Counted from the first letter of the stretch, positions 15,855-24,679 are shown. The stretch is DNA of 34,783 bases from Oscillospiraceae bacterium (GCA_017541275.1 JAFXZM010000019.1:1-34783); one strand, 5' to 3'. A program made the numbers and translations. Notes: generated by a model not told the origin, from the sequence alone.

Positions 15855-15986
15855 CTCCCTGCACGCCCAATCAATTACCGGCTTCTCCCTGCTGAATGAA
15901 ATATGCTTTGCGCTGCTTCATCTCCGGTATCGGGGGTGACAACGCAGTGAGACAGGTATTCCCGGAACGGCGGCATGCGTTATTTC
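15855..15986. repeat. Repeat-like gap between wzm and wzt
   Basis: This is an unusually long gap for the cluster. It contains TCGGGGGTGACAAC (15930-15943), identical to 5483-5496 by motif apart from the base that follows. It also contains CGCCCAATCAA (15864-15874), the reverse complement of bases near 5893-5903. Both motifs occur in the same order and orientation at the right end of the 5481-5855 element read in reverse. A degenerate copy or solo end of that family is the best reading. No terminator is visible. Confidence 0.45.
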
Positions 15987-16763
15987 CTATAATACCTCTG
16001 CAAAGCGCTTTTGCAGCTTCTCAAAAACCGCTGTGCCGATGCACAGCACCAGTATGCTCATGCCCGCTGCGAGCAGCAGATGCTTCCCGTCCGGCGCCTT
16101 CTGATAATACAAAATATCACGGTACGCCAGTATCAGCGGCGACATCGGATTCAGCAGATATACCCGCCGCCACTGCGCCGGAATGAACTCCATTCCGTAT
16201 ACGACCGGTGACAGATACATCCACGCCATGCTCAGTACGCCCATGATGTGCTCCAGATCGCGCAGATAGACCGTCAGCGCCGAGGTCAGCAGGTTCATGC
16301 CCAGCACCAGTATGAACTGTACGGCGATCACCGGAACAAGCCACGGCAGTGCCGCAAAATTGATGCCCAGATGCATCACCGCAATCACTGCAAACACAAT
16401 CACAAACGAAAACAGCATGCTGCACAGGCTGCTGACCGTATACGCAAGCGGCAGCACCGAACGCGGAAAATAAATCTTCCGGATCATGTTTTTCTGATCG
16501 AGAATCAGCTTCGCGCCCGTCGTCAGCGCTGAGGCAAAGTACATCCACGGCACCAGCGCGACAAATAAATGCAGATAATAATGCGGCACCGCACTTTTCA
16601 GAATTACCGAAAAGACCAGCGTATACACCAGTAATTGCAGCAGCGGGTTCAGGAATGTCCAAAGAAATCCCAGCACGCTGCCCTGATAGCGCCCCTTCAG
16701 ATCCTTGCGGACAAAGCTCGCAATCATCGTGCGGTACTGATACAGCTCACGGAGCCGACGCAT
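15987..16763 (-). CDS. wzm: Polysaccharide ABC exporter permease, Wzm type
   Basis: A 258-residue ABC-2 membrane protein with six predicted transmembrane helices. The family-typical N-terminus is RKDLKGRYQGSVLGFLWTFL (about 19-38), followed by the helix LVYTLVFSVIL. LNPMSPLILAYRDILY (about 202-217) lies before the last helices. It forms a homodimer channel with two Wzt subunits. An open frame extends upstream to 17207, but those residues overlap rmd in another frame; the ATG at 16763 has AGGAGG 6 bases away. The gene overlaps the 3' end of rmd by 17 bases, so the two are coupled. Confidence 0.92.
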   Translation of the reverse strand: MRRLRELYQYRTMIASFVRKDLKGRYQGSVLGFLWTFLNPLLQLLVYTLVFSVILKSAVPHYYLHLFVALVPWMYFASALTTGAKLILDQKNMIRKIYFPRSVLPLAYTVSSLCSMLFSFVIVFAVIAVMHLGINFAALPWLVPVIAVQFILVLGMNLLTSALTVYLRDLEHIMGVLSMAWMYLSPVVYGMEFIPAQWRRVYLLNPMSPLILAYRDILYYQKAPDGKHLLLAAGMSILVLCIGTAVFEKLQKRFAEVL

Positions 16764-17712
16764 GAAGTACCTCCTCCTTCGCATGCCGCAGCATGTCTGC
16801 GAGCGTTTCATGCAGCGGAATCTCCGGTGCCCAGCCGGTGTCCGCCGTGATTTTTCTGATATCCGCACACAGCAGCGGCGTTTCCGCCGGCCGGAATTTC
16901 TGCGGGTCGGTCTCAATGCGGAAATGCACGCCGGACAGCGCCCGGATCTCCTCCAGCAGCGCCGAGAGCGGCTGTGCTCTGCCGCTGCCGACATTATATA
17001 CCGCGCCTGCACTGCCACGCTCCAGCAGCAGCGCATAGGCACGGATGATATCACGGACATCTGTGAAATCACGCTGTACCGTGAGATTGCCCGTCCGGAT
17101 GACCGGCTCCCGCATGCCCAGCGCAATTTCCGCCGCCTGTCTGCAAAAATCAGCAAGCACAAACTGTGTGCTCTGCCCCGCGCCTGCATGGTTGAATGCC
17201 CGTACACAAATCACCGGCAGGCTGTACGCTCTGACATATACCCCGCAGAGCTGCTCCGCTGCCGCCTTCGTGGCTGCATAGATATTCCCCGGATGCAGCG
17301 GCGTTTCTTCGCCGACCGGACACTGCTCCGGCTTCAGTACCCCGTATTCCTCCGCCGACCCGATGCTCAGTATCCGCGGCATCCGCTCAAGCGCCCGCGC
17401 CGCTTCGAGCAGGTTGACCGTCCCCGTCACATTCACCTGCGCGGTCATTGCAGGACGCTTCCATGACAATGCGACCGAGCTCTGCGCCGCCAGATGCAGG
17501 ATGCAGTCCGGCTTTATTTCGTGCAGCAGGCCGCGCATCGCCTCTGCATCGGTGAGATCGGCGTCATGCACGGTGCAGAGCTTCTGTATCGCCTCCGGAA
17601 TGCGCTCCTGCGGCAGCTTCGCGGCATGAACCGCCATTCCCTGTCTGCCGGCAAAATGCCGGATCGCATATCCGCCGGCAAAGCCCGCCGCTCCTGTTAT
17701 CAGTATCCGCAT
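16747..17712 (-). CDS. rmd: GDP-4-dehydro-6-deoxy-D-mannose reductase (Rmd-like)
   Basis: A 321-residue extended SDR enzyme. The NAD(P)-binding GxxGxxG is at 7-13 (GAAGFAG), the LHLAAQSSV strand at about 72-80, catalytic Ser at 116/119 and Y145-x3-K149 (YAATK). RDFTDVRDIIRAY (about 216-228) and YNVGSG (about 242-247) are typical of GDP-sugar members. Rmd reduces the 4-keto intermediate made by Gmd to GDP-D-rhamnose. Closely related reductases make GDP-6-deoxy-D-talose, and the sequence alone does not fully separate them. No epimerase-reductase for GDP-L-fucose is seen. The start at 17712 follows AAGGAGG. It overlaps wzm and shares the cluster with gmd and manC. Confidence 0.82.
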   Translation of the reverse strand: MRILITGAAGFAGGYAIRHFAGRQGMAVHAAKLPQERIPEAIQKLCTVHDADLTDAEAMRGLLHEIKPDCILHLAAQSSVALSWKRPAMTAQVNVTGTVNLLEAARALERMPRILSIGSAEEYGVLKPEQCPVGEETPLHPGNIYAATKAAAEQLCGVYVRAYSLPVICVRAFNHAGAGQSTQFVLADFCRQAAEIALGMREPVIRTGNLTVQRDFTDVRDIIRAYALLLERGSAGAVYNVGSGRAQPLSALLEEIRALSGVHFRIETDPQKFRPAETPLLCADIRKITADTGWAPEIPLHETLADMLRHAKEEVLHASAP

Positions 17713-17732
17713 CCTGCCGCCTCCTTTTGATA

Positions 17733-18500
17733 TTATCGTTCGTCGTCCTCTGCTCTGAACAGCAGATTGCTCACCCGCTCCGTGATCCAGACCTCTGTTT
17801 CGCCGATTTCCAGCCCGTAACCGGCAATGACCTGCGCATTATGCTGCTTCAGCAATGCGTCCAGTCCGGGCATCTGCTCCGTTTTTCGCGGAAACCGGAT
17901 GCTGCTCTCAAACAAATCATGCAGCACAAGACCCTGCTCCCCGCAGAGCGCCTGCCATTCCGCCGCCGTGTAAAGCCGGATATGGCCGTCCGGTTTCAGC
18001 CGCATATACGCATCGGCAAAGCCGTTTTCATCGCCGGGATTCGGCGCGGGGTCGGAGAGGAAGAATGCGCCGCCCTGCTTCAGGACGCGCCGCACCTGCG
18101 CGATGCTGCCCCGGATATCCGGAAAATGATGCAGGGAATACCGCGTGATAACCAGATCGAATGCGGCGTCCGCAAACGGGAGCGTCATGCCGTTCCCGGC
18201 TACAAAATCAAGATTGTGCAGATGCTCCGCCGCTGCACGGATGCGGTTCTGTTCCAGTGTCTTCTCCGCGATATCCAGTCCGGTGACTGCGAGCGCCGGA
18301 TGCCGTGCCGCCAGCGCAAATGCCAGATATCCGCTCCCTGTGCCGAGGTCAAGAACACGCATCCCGCGGCGGAGCGGCAGAAACGCGAGAATCGCGTCCA
18401 GATGCGCCTGATCCTGCGTTTGTCTGTTGTAATAGCTGCCCTCGGAAAAGCGCGCCTCAAAGCTGGTTTTCGCAGCCTGAATGCTGTTTGCGGTCTCCAT
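17733..18500 (-). CDS. Class I SAM-dependent methyltransferase
   Basis: A 255-residue UbiE/Methyltransf_11-type enzyme. Motif I is VLDLGTGSGYLA at about 49-60, the acidic ribose position lies in VTGLDIAEKTL (about 73-83), motif II is FDLVITRYSLHHF at about 118-130, and RRVLKQGGAFFLSDP follows at about 142-156. The ATG at 18500 directly follows the stop of the upstream glycosyltransferase (CTGAATGG), with GGAGGA as ribosome-binding site, so the genes are coupled. The acceptor is unknown. Position inside the glycan cluster suggests methylation of a sugar, but the domain is of a broad small-molecule type. Confidence 0.85.
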   Translation of the reverse strand: METANSIQAAKTSFEARFSEGSYYNRQTQDQAHLDAILAFLPLRRGMRVLDLGTGSGYLAFALAARHPALAVTGLDIAEKTLEQNRIRAAAEHLHNLDFVAGNGMTLPFADAAFDLVITRYSLHHFPDIRGSIAQVRRVLKQGGAFFLSDPAPNPGDENGFADAYMRLKPDGHIRLYTAAEWQALCGEQGLVLHDLFESSIRFPRKTEQMPGLDALLKQHNAQVIAGYGLEIGETEVWITERVSNLLFRAEDDER

Positions 18501-19661
18501 TCAGTCCTCCGTTTTCCGCAGGATACCCTGCCCGCTGAGCAGAACCTCCCGCGTTTTTTGCATCACATGTGACAGCCGGAATTCCCGCAGCACCCGTTCA
18601 TGCGCTGCTGCGCCGTATTTCGCACGCAGCCAGTCATCGGCAAGCAGTGTGTCCAGCGCCGAAGCCAGTGCTTCGGCATCGCCGGGCGGAACCGTCAGGC
18701 CGGTCTGACCGTCAAGGCTCACAAGCGGGACACCCGTCGGCAGCGCGGTGTTGATGACCGGTTTGCCGTAGTACATTGCCTCAAGCTGCACAATGCCGAA
18801 CGCCTCGCTGTTTGCGACCGACGGCAGCACAAATATATCACAGTCTGCAAACATGTCGCGCAGCTCCGGCGTCATGCGGCAGCCCAGAAAATGCACGCGG
18901 TCTGCGATGCCGAGCGACTGTGCCTGCGCCCTCAGCTCCGGCTCCAGCACCCCGCCGCCCGCATAAAACAGTTCTGCATGCCCCTGCGTTTTCGCAAAGG
19001 CGCGCAGCAGAACGTCAGCGCCCTTGTAGTAAACCAGCCGCCCGGCAAAGAGAATCTTCTTTGCGGCTTTATCATGCAGCGCCGCATCGAGCGGATGCTG
19101 TCCGGGGCGGCGGTCATATGCCTGCGGGTCGATGCCGTAGGGGATGACGACGCATTTCTCCCGGTAATCGGGCAGGTACGGCGAGCTGTCGATATGCGCC
19201 TGCGTTGCGGTGATGATGACATCCGCTCGCTTCAGAAGCCGCTTCATCAACGGCTGATACAGCTTCAGCAGCTTCCTCTGCCGCACGACATCGCTGTGCC
19301 ATGCGACCGCCACGCGCCCCTTGTATCCCGAAAGCAGCAGCGATAAATCTGCGATCGGAAACGGCAGGTGCAGCTCGACTGCGTCCGAGACCATGACCCG
19401 CCGCCGGAAATCTCCGATATAGGACGGAGATACCGGACAGGAGGCCACTGTGCCGAGGCTCGATGAATACGTCACCGGGATGCCGTTTATTTTATCGCGC
19501 TTCGTCAGGCCCGCTCCGTCGCGGCAGCACAGGACACTGACCTTTGCGTATCTGCGCATGTATTCCGCCGTCTGCTGCATCACGGTCTCAATGCCGCCGA
19601 TATGCGGCGCATACGCCTTGCCCGCGATCAGCAGGCGCGGCTTCTCACTGTGTCTTTCCAT
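18501..19661 (-). CDS. Glycosyltransferase family 4
   Basis: A 386-residue GT-B enzyme. It has an N-terminal acceptor-side domain with PHIGGIETVMQQ (about 19-30), VAWHSDVVRQRK in the middle, then the nucleotide-sugar domain with FAGRLVYYKGADVLLRAF (about 202-219) and the EX7E motif SEAFGIVQLEAM (about 284-295). It resembles GDP-mannose-dependent mannosyl- and rhamnosyltransferases, which fits the GDP-sugar genes in the cluster, but the donor is inferred. The ATG at 19661 follows CGGAG by about 8 bases. An upstream ATG at 19682 lacks a site. It overlaps the end of the GNAT gene by 17 bases and abuts the methyltransferase downstream. Confidence 0.88.
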   Translation of the reverse strand: MERHSEKPRLLIAGKAYAPHIGGIETVMQQTAEYMRRYAKVSVLCCRDGAGLTKRDKINGIPVTYSSSLGTVASCPVSPSYIGDFRRRVMVSDAVELHLPFPIADLSLLLSGYKGRVAVAWHSDVVRQRKLLKLYQPLMKRLLKRADVIITATQAHIDSSPYLPDYREKCVVIPYGIDPQAYDRRPGQHPLDAALHDKAAKKILFAGRLVYYKGADVLLRAFAKTQGHAELFYAGGGVLEPELRAQAQSLGIADRVHFLGCRMTPELRDMFADCDIFVLPSVANSEAFGIVQLEAMYYGKPVINTALPTGVPLVSLDGQTGLTVPPGDAEALASALDTLLADDWLRAKYGAAAHERVLREFRLSHVMQKTREVLLSGQGILRKTED

Positions 19662-20220
19662 ATGCGCCGCTCCGGTATTCATCTGCCAGTATGCTGTACC
19701 ACACCTCATCGACAATCACGCCCCGCGCAAAGCCGTGCTGCCGCAGAACGCCCTCCTTCGTCATGCCGATCTTCTGCATGACGCGCCCCGATTTCGGGTT
19801 CTCAATGTTGTGTGTCGCCTCAATGCGCAGCATGCCGACTGTCTCAAACAAATAATCCAGCACCGCCTCTGCCGCTTCCGGCATATAGCCCTGCCCCCAG
19901 AGTGATCTGCTCAGGCACCAGCCCAGCGCGGCACAGGCTGTCTCTGCTGCGAAATGTGTGACCGAGATATTCCCGACCGGCATTCCGTCGGCTTTCCGCT
20001 CCAGCACCCAGTTATAGGTCTCCGGCTTTTCATAGTCCGCAATCCATATGTCCAGCAGTGCCGCCGTTTCTGCGGCGCTCCTGTGCGGCTCCCATGTCAG
20101 ATACCGCGCGACCTCTGCGTCTGACGTCCAGTTGTCATACACCCGCTGCGCGTCCTCCGGCCGGAACCGCCGCAGAATCAGACGCTCGGTTTCCAGTGTG
20201 ACAGTGCCGCTGTGCTGCAT
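19645..20220 (-). CDS. GNAT-family N-acetyltransferase (RimJ/RimL-like)
   Basis: A 191-residue GNAT of the Acetyltransf_3 type. It begins LETERLILRRFRPEDA (about 9-24). The acetyl-CoA loop lies around WGQGYMPEAAEAVLDYLFE (about 109-127), and NIENPKSGRVMQKIGMTKEG (about 139-158) is the typical C-terminal signature. Relatives acetylate ribosomal protein N-termini or amino sugars and antibiotics. Its place between two glycosyltransferase genes, overlapping one and 6 bases from the other, points to modification of a sugar or of an envelope component, but this is context only. The ATG at 20220 has GGGAG 9 bases away. Confidence 0.85.
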   Translation of the reverse strand: MQHSGTVTLETERLILRRFRPEDAQRVYDNWTSDAEVARYLTWEPHRSAAETAALLDIWIADYEKPETYNWVLERKADGMPVGNISVTHFAAETACAALGWCLSRSLWGQGYMPEAAEAVLDYLFETVGMLRIEATHNIENPKSGRVMQKIGMTKEGVLRQHGFARGVIVDEVWYSILADEYRSGAYGKTQ

Positions 20221-20226
20221 GATGCT

Positions 20227-21378
20227 TCACTCCCTTGCCAGCTCTTTGTATACGTTCAGCAGCTTTTCTGCTGCATTTTCCCAGCTCATTTCCTGTGCGC
20301 GGATGAATCCCCGCTGCCGCAGTTTCTCCCGCAGGCCGGTATCTGTCAGCAGCCGCTCCATGCCCTTTGCGATCGAAGCGGTGCTTTTTGCATGACAGTA
20401 CAGCGCCGCTTTCCCCGCCGCCTCCGGCAGAGATGCTGCATCGGATGTCAGCACCGGACAGCCGCAGGCCATTGCCTCCAGCGGCGGCATCCCGAAGCCC
20501 TCGTACAGCGACGGAAATACAAATGCCAGTGCGCCCGCATACAGCCCCGCCATATCGCCCGACGGGATATATGACGGGAACAGCACATGCTGCGTGAGCC
20601 GTTTCTCCCGCACCGCTTCAAAAATCTGCCCGTACTGCCAGCCCTTGCCGCCCGCAAGCACCAGTGAAGGTGCGTCTGCGTACTTCTCCCGCAGCTTTGC
20701 ATAGGCATGCACCAGCCGTACCAGATTCTTGCGCGGCTCCAATGTGCCGAGATACAGAAAATAGCGCTCCGGCAGGTGATGCGCCGCTTTTACGCGGGCG
20801 ATCTCTGCATCGGACGGCGGCGCAAAGCGTTTTGTGTCAACGCCGCAGGGCACGACCCGCACCTTTTCTGCGAATTCCGGGTAGTATTTTGCGATCTCCC
20901 GCCGCGAAAATTCACTGTCCGTAACAATGCGGTCTGCACGCTGCATCGAACGCTTCAGCCCCGTTTTCAGCAGAAGCCGCGTCCGTGTGCGCATCGTTTC
21001 CGGATAGGCGTGCAGTACCATGTCATGCACCGTCACGACCGTTTTTCCGTGAACCCCCGGCGGCACGATATAATTGAAAAAATGTGTGATATCTGCCCAG
21101 CTTCCCTGAAACATGCGGTACGGAACCGGCACGAAATTCGTCAGCATCCGATAGGCAAGCGGCGAAAACCGTGCAGGATGCAGCGGCGTGTTCTTCTGCA
21201 CAAACGGCTGCATCCGCCGCACCTTTTCCTCCGGACTGCGCAATGTGAAATATTCAAAACGGTACTGCATCTCCGGATGCAGCCGCGTCATTGCTGCCGT
21301 CAGGTTCGCCTCGCACCAGCCCACGCCGGAGATCAGATCGCCCGTAAGCGGGGAGGCGTCAAATGCTATATGCATCAT
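20227..21378 (-). CDS. Glycosyltransferase family 4
   Basis: A 383-residue GT-B enzyme of the mannosyltransferase-like GT4 group. Recognisable parts are VVTVHDMVLHAYPE (about 112-125), DRIVTDSEFSRREIAKYYP (about 148-166), YLGTLEPRKNLVRLVHAYAK (about 208-227) and the EX7E motif YEGFGMPPLEAMACG (about 293-307). Such enzymes often transfer mannose or rhamnose from GDP sugars in O-antigen and S-layer glycan pathways. The ATG at 21378 overlaps the gmd stop (ATGA), so the two are coupled. With the glycosyltransferases at 18501 and in the two large proteins, it gives the cluster at least four transferase domains. Confidence 0.9.
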   Translation of the reverse strand: MMHIAFDASPLTGDLISGVGWCEANLTAAMTRLHPEMQYRFEYFTLRSPEEKVRRMQPFVQKNTPLHPARFSPLAYRMLTNFVPVPYRMFQGSWADITHFFNYIVPPGVHGKTVVTVHDMVLHAYPETMRTRTRLLLKTGLKRSMQRADRIVTDSEFSRREIAKYYPEFAEKVRVVPCGVDTKRFAPPSDAEIARVKAAHHLPERYFLYLGTLEPRKNLVRLVHAYAKLREKYADAPSLVLAGGKGWQYGQIFEAVREKRLTQHVLFPSYIPSGDMAGLYAGALAFVFPSLYEGFGMPPLEAMACGCPVLTSDAASLPEAAGKAALYCHAKSTASIAKGMERLLTDTGLREKLRQRGFIRAQEMSWENAAEKLLNVYKELARE

Positions 21379-22391
21379 CGCTGCTGCTTCACCAGCGCCA
21401 GATCGTGCTGCACCATGCGCGTCACCAGCTCGTCAAAGCCGATCTCCCGCTTCCAGCCCAGCTCCCGCTCCGCCTTGGTCGGGTCGCCCAGCAGCAGCTC
21501 GACCTCCGCCGGACGGTAAAACGCCGGATTCACCCGCACGACCGTCCGGCCGCTGACCTCGTCTATGCCAATGGTGTGCATGCCGTCGCCCTGCCATGTC
21601 AGCTCCATGCCCGCGGCGCGGAATGCACATTCCGCAAATTCCCGCACCGACCGCGTTTCTCCGCTCGCTATCACGTAATCATCCGGCTTCTCCTGCTGAA
21701 GCATCAGCCACATCGCCCGGACATAATCCGCCGAATGCCCCCAGTCGCGCTTCGCGTCCAGATTGCCAAGCTCCACACAGTCCTGCATACCAAGCGAGAT
21801 GCGCGCCGCTGCATCCGTGATCTTCCGCGTGACAAATTCATAGCCGCGCCGCTCCGATTCGTGATTGAACAGAATTCCGCAGCAGGCGAACAGCCCGAAG
21901 CTCTCACGGTAATTCTTCGTGATCCAGTGGCCGTACAGCTTCGCGACACCGTACGGGCTGCGCGGGTAAAACGGCGTGTGCTCGTTCTGCGGGATCGCCT
22001 GCACCTTGCCGAACATCTCCGATGTTGAGGCCTGATAGAATTTCGCTGACGGCTTTACCGTGCGGATTGCCTCCAGCATGTTCGTCACGCCGATCGCGTT
22101 GATCTCGGACGTCGCTACCGGCTGCTCCCAGCTCGTCGCAACAAAGCTCTGCGCCGCCAGATTGTAGACCTCGTCCGCCTGCGAAGTGCGCATCGCCGCA
22201 ATCAGCGAGACCAGATCGGTCACGTCTGCATAGATAAACCGTACCTGCCCCCGCAGATGCGCGGCGTTGCCGTAGTCCGCAGAGCTCTTGCGGCGCATGA
22301 TGCCCCAGACCTCATAGCCCTTTTCCAGCAGCAGCTCCGCCAGATACGAGCCGTCCTGCCCTGTAATGCCGGTAATCAGTGCTTTTTTCAT
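21375..22391 (-). CDS. gmd: GDP-mannose 4,6-dehydratase
   Basis: A 338-residue extended SDR enzyme. It has the NADP-binding GITGQDGSYLAE at 8-19, YNLAAQSFV at about 76-84, the family-diagnostic catalytic Thr/Ser-Glu (STSEMFG, about 122-128) and Y147-x3-K151 (SPYGVAK). FNHESERRGYEFVTRKI is strongly conserved in Gmd. It converts GDP-D-mannose to GDP-4-keto-6-deoxy-D-mannose, the branch point to GDP-D-rhamnose, 6-deoxytalose or L-fucose; rmd in this cluster points to D-rhamnose. The frame upstream to 22565 overlaps manC, and the ATG at 22391 follows AGGAGGAAAACCG. It overlaps the next glycosyltransferase by four bases. Confidence 0.96.
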   Translation of the reverse strand: MKKALITGITGQDGSYLAELLLEKGYEVWGIMRRKSSADYGNAAHLRGQVRFIYADVTDLVSLIAAMRTSQADEVYNLAAQSFVATSWEQPVATSEINAIGVTNMLEAIRTVKPSAKFYQASTSEMFGKVQAIPQNEHTPFYPRSPYGVAKLYGHWITKNYRESFGLFACCGILFNHESERRGYEFVTRKITDAAARISLGMQDCVELGNLDAKRDWGHSADYVRAMWLMLQQEKPDDYVIASGETRSVREFAECAFRAAGMELTWQGDGMHTIGIDEVSGRTVVRVNPAFYRPAEVELLLGDPTKAERELGWKREIGFDELVTRMVQHDLALVKQQR

Positions 22392-22428
22392 CGGTTTTCC
22401 TCCTGTTTTCCAAATCATTGCGCCGCGA

Positions 22429-23502
22429 TCACAAAAGCTCGCCGCGGCCCTGCTCGCGCAGCATATCGGTGATCTTGCGGATGCTCTGCGCGGAATCCGC
22501 GTCGCAGACCAGCAGCGCATCCGGCGTATCGACCACGATGATGTTTTCCAGCCCGACTGCCGCAAGCAATCGGCCGCTGCTCTGCAAAATGCAGTTTTTT
22601 GTGCCGGCCGTCAGCACATCGCCGCTGCGGTAGTTGCCGTTCGTGTCGGTCTTGGCAATGCGGCGCAGCGCCGGCCAGCTCCCGACATCGTCCCAGCCAA
22701 AGCTCCCCGGAATCGTAAACAGCCGCTTTTCATGCTCCAATACGCCGAAATCGACCGAGATCGAAGGCATTTGCGGGAATTCTGCATCAAGCACCGCCCC
22801 GAATTCCGGCGTGCCGCTCGCTTCGTACAGCTTCTGCGCGATCTCGCCTACCGCCGGAAGATGCGTCCGCACCGCTTCGAGATAAACATCTGTGCGCCAT
22901 GCAAACATGCCGCTGTTCCACAGGTATTCGCCCGATTCGACATAGCGCCGCGCGGTCTCCGCATCCGGCTTTTCACGGAAGCTGTCTACCTGATAGACCC
23001 CCGCCGGCGCATCCGATGCGCGCGAAAATGCGATATAGCCATAGCCCGTTTCCGGATAGGACGGTGTTATGCCGATCGTCACAAGGCCGCGGGTTTCCTC
23101 GGCCGCCGCCGCCGCACGGGTCAGCGCGTCCGCACAGATCGCCTCGTGCCGGACAATGTGGTCTGCCGGCAGCACCAGCATCACACTGCTCCCGAACCGC
23201 TTTTCTATCACCGCTGCCGCATAGGCGATGCACGGTGCGGTATTCCGCGAGACAGGCTCCCGCAGCAGGTTCTCTGCGGGCAGCGCCGGAAGCTGCTCCT
23301 GCACCAGTGACCGGTATTCGCCGTTTGTTACCACAAATACACGCTCCGGCTGCATTAGCCCGCATACCCTGCGGAACGTCTTTTGCAGCATGGTCTCCCC
23401 GTCGCCCGTCAGCGACAAAAACTGCTTCGGGCAGTGCGCTCTGCTCTGCGGCCAGAACCGCTCACCGATGCCGCCTGCCATGATCACTGCTGTCTGATTC
23501 AT
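22429..23502 (-). CDS. manC: Mannose-1-phosphate guanylyltransferase
   Basis: A 357-residue GT-A-like nucleotidyltransferase that makes GDP-mannose from GTP and mannose-1-phosphate. The signature MAGGIGERFWPQSR-x4-PKQF is at 8-28, REPVSRNTAPCIAYAA at about 81-96, LPADHIV at about 110-116, GYGYI at about 153-157 and FREKPDAETA at about 174-183. The length fits the monofunctional type; the C-terminal phosphomannose isomerase domain of proteobacterial ManC is absent. The start at 23502 follows AAAGGAAG. It lies 37 bases upstream of gmd and supplies its substrate. Phosphomannomutase is not in the window, so mannose-1-phosphate must come from elsewhere. Confidence 0.94.
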   Translation of the reverse strand: MNQTAVIMAGGIGERFWPQSRAHCPKQFLSLTGDGETMLQKTFRRVCGLMQPERVFVVTNGEYRSLVQEQLPALPAENLLREPVSRNTAPCIAYAAAVIEKRFGSSVMLVLPADHIVRHEAICADALTRAAAAAEETRGLVTIGITPSYPETGYGYIAFSRASDAPAGVYQVDSFREKPDAETARRYVESGEYLWNSGMFAWRTDVYLEAVRTHLPAVGEIAQKLYEASGTPEFGAVLDAEFPQMPSISVDFGVLEHEKRLFTIPGSFGWDDVGSWPALRRIAKTDTNGNYRSGDVLTAGTKNCILQSSGRLLAAVGLENIIVVDTPDALLVCDADSAQSIRKITDMLREQGRGELL

Positions 23503-23563
23503 GCCGTTGCTTCCTTTCTTCTGCTGTGGGATGTATTTCGGATGCTGCCGGATTTCCGGTCTG

Positions 23564-24679
23564 TTAGCTGCTTATGCCGGGAACCAGTGTTTTCTTCCTG
23601 ATGCTTTGAATATCCGTGATGATCCAGTCGAAACGCCCGTTGATGATCGGTTTTCCGCAGCAGGGGCATGCTGTATCAGAACCTGCCTCTGCTGCCGTTC
23701 CGCAGCACGGACAAATCAGCGCTATCATCGGCACATCATGCATCCGCGTCAGCGCCCAGCTGTAGGTCATTTGCAGGCGTGCAGATTGACTGCCGCGCAC
23801 GACATGTCCGGTCGTGTCATTGACAACATAGTCTGTGATCTCTGCCGTGACCACATACATCAGAACATCAAACCCGTTGTTCTGCTGTATATCCGCAAGC
23901 CTGATATCGCTGACATTGATATTCGTGATGATGTTGGTTAAGCCGGTCTTACGGTACATTACCTCCAGCATCATGTCATATTTCCGGTAAGATTTGTCAT
24001 CCAGATACTGCCGGACACCGGACAGGTCTTTTTCCTGCCATCCTTTTTGCAGCGCGGTATAGACCTTCTCAATCCATTCATGCATTTTTGTTTCGGAATA
24101 GTCCGGAATCATCAAGCCTGCCTTTTCATGTGCGGCGATACTCATCTGCTTCTTATGCTTCTCCTTTGCCTTGTCTCTCAGAATCAGAATGAAGATCGGA
24201 GAAGCGAAAAAGCCGAACACACAAATCATAAAAATAAATTTCTTAATCGACGCAGACAATATGAGTGCAGGGTAAAAAGTTAATAACGGAGTCACAATGA
24301 ACAGCCGTTTGGAATACGGGCGGATGCTCTCCCGCGTGATCTTTCCGCCGAGACGATGAATTTTCCAAAGCCGCCGCAGTATGACAGCCGACCAGATCAC
24401 GATAAACCATATGCCAAACGCTGCCCACTGTTTTCCGGTCATAGGCTTGGAGGAATGGGAAGAAGACGAAGATGAATCAGAATCCCCGCCGTAGTAATTT
24501 CCGCCGCCGTAGTCACCGCCCCCGCCGTAATCTCCGCCGCCACCGTAGTCTCCGCCGCCGGCAAAGTCTCCGAAATCCGCTCGGACGGCGCGTGTGCCGG
24601 TTTTCATCAAAAGCCCCGCGCAGGGCAGCAGCGTGCAGACTGCAAGCAGAATGAGCAGCAGCTTCTGAAACCGTTTCAT
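23564..24679 (-). CDS. Tim44-like membrane protein with Gly-Asp-Tyr repeats and zinc ribbon
   Basis: A 371-residue membrane protein. An N-terminal signal or anchor helix (about 6-27) is followed by a glycine-rich repeat of GGGDYGG units at about 35-66 and a serine run at 69-77. Transmembrane helices follow at about 84-101 and 126-167. Residues about 195-315 (WIEKVYTALQKGWQEKDLSG, then RQYLDDKSYRKY) resemble the Tim44-like/TPR-free domain of bacterial proteins related to mitochondrial Tim44. Near the C-terminus, two CPCC motifs (about 323-326 and 338-341) form a zinc ribbon. The ATG at 24679 is preferred because the upstream ATG at 24715 lacks a site, but the AAAGG before it is rather distant. 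Its place among polysaccharide genes is unusual; the function is unknown. Confidence 0.72.
   Translation of the reverse strand: MKRFQKLLLILLAVCTLLPCAGLLMKTGTRAVRADFGDFAGGGDYGGGGDYGGGGDYGGGNYYGGDSDSSSSSSHSSKPMTGKQWAAFGIWFIVIWSAVILRRLWKIHRLGGKITRESIRPYSKRLFIVTPLLTFYPALILSASIKKFIFMICVFGFFASPIFILILRDKAKEKHKKQMSIAAHEKAGLMIPDYSETKMHEWIEKVYTALQKGWQEKDLSGVRQYLDDKSYRKYDMMLEVMYRKTGLTNIITNINVSDIRLADIQQNNGFDVLMYVVTAEITDYVVNDTTGHVVRGSQSARLQMTYSWALTRMHDVPMIALICPCCGTAAEAGSDTACPCCGKPIINGRFDWIITDIQSIRKKTLVPGISS

Noticed and set aside
16764-17207. N-terminal extension of Wzm by 148 residues
   Set aside because: The extension is rmd read in another frame; a strong ribosome-binding site and the family-typical start are at 16763.
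24520-24575. Short tandem repeat suggestive of a CRISPR-like array
   Set aside because: It is the coding repeat for GGGDYGG units in the Tim44-like protein; there are no spacers.
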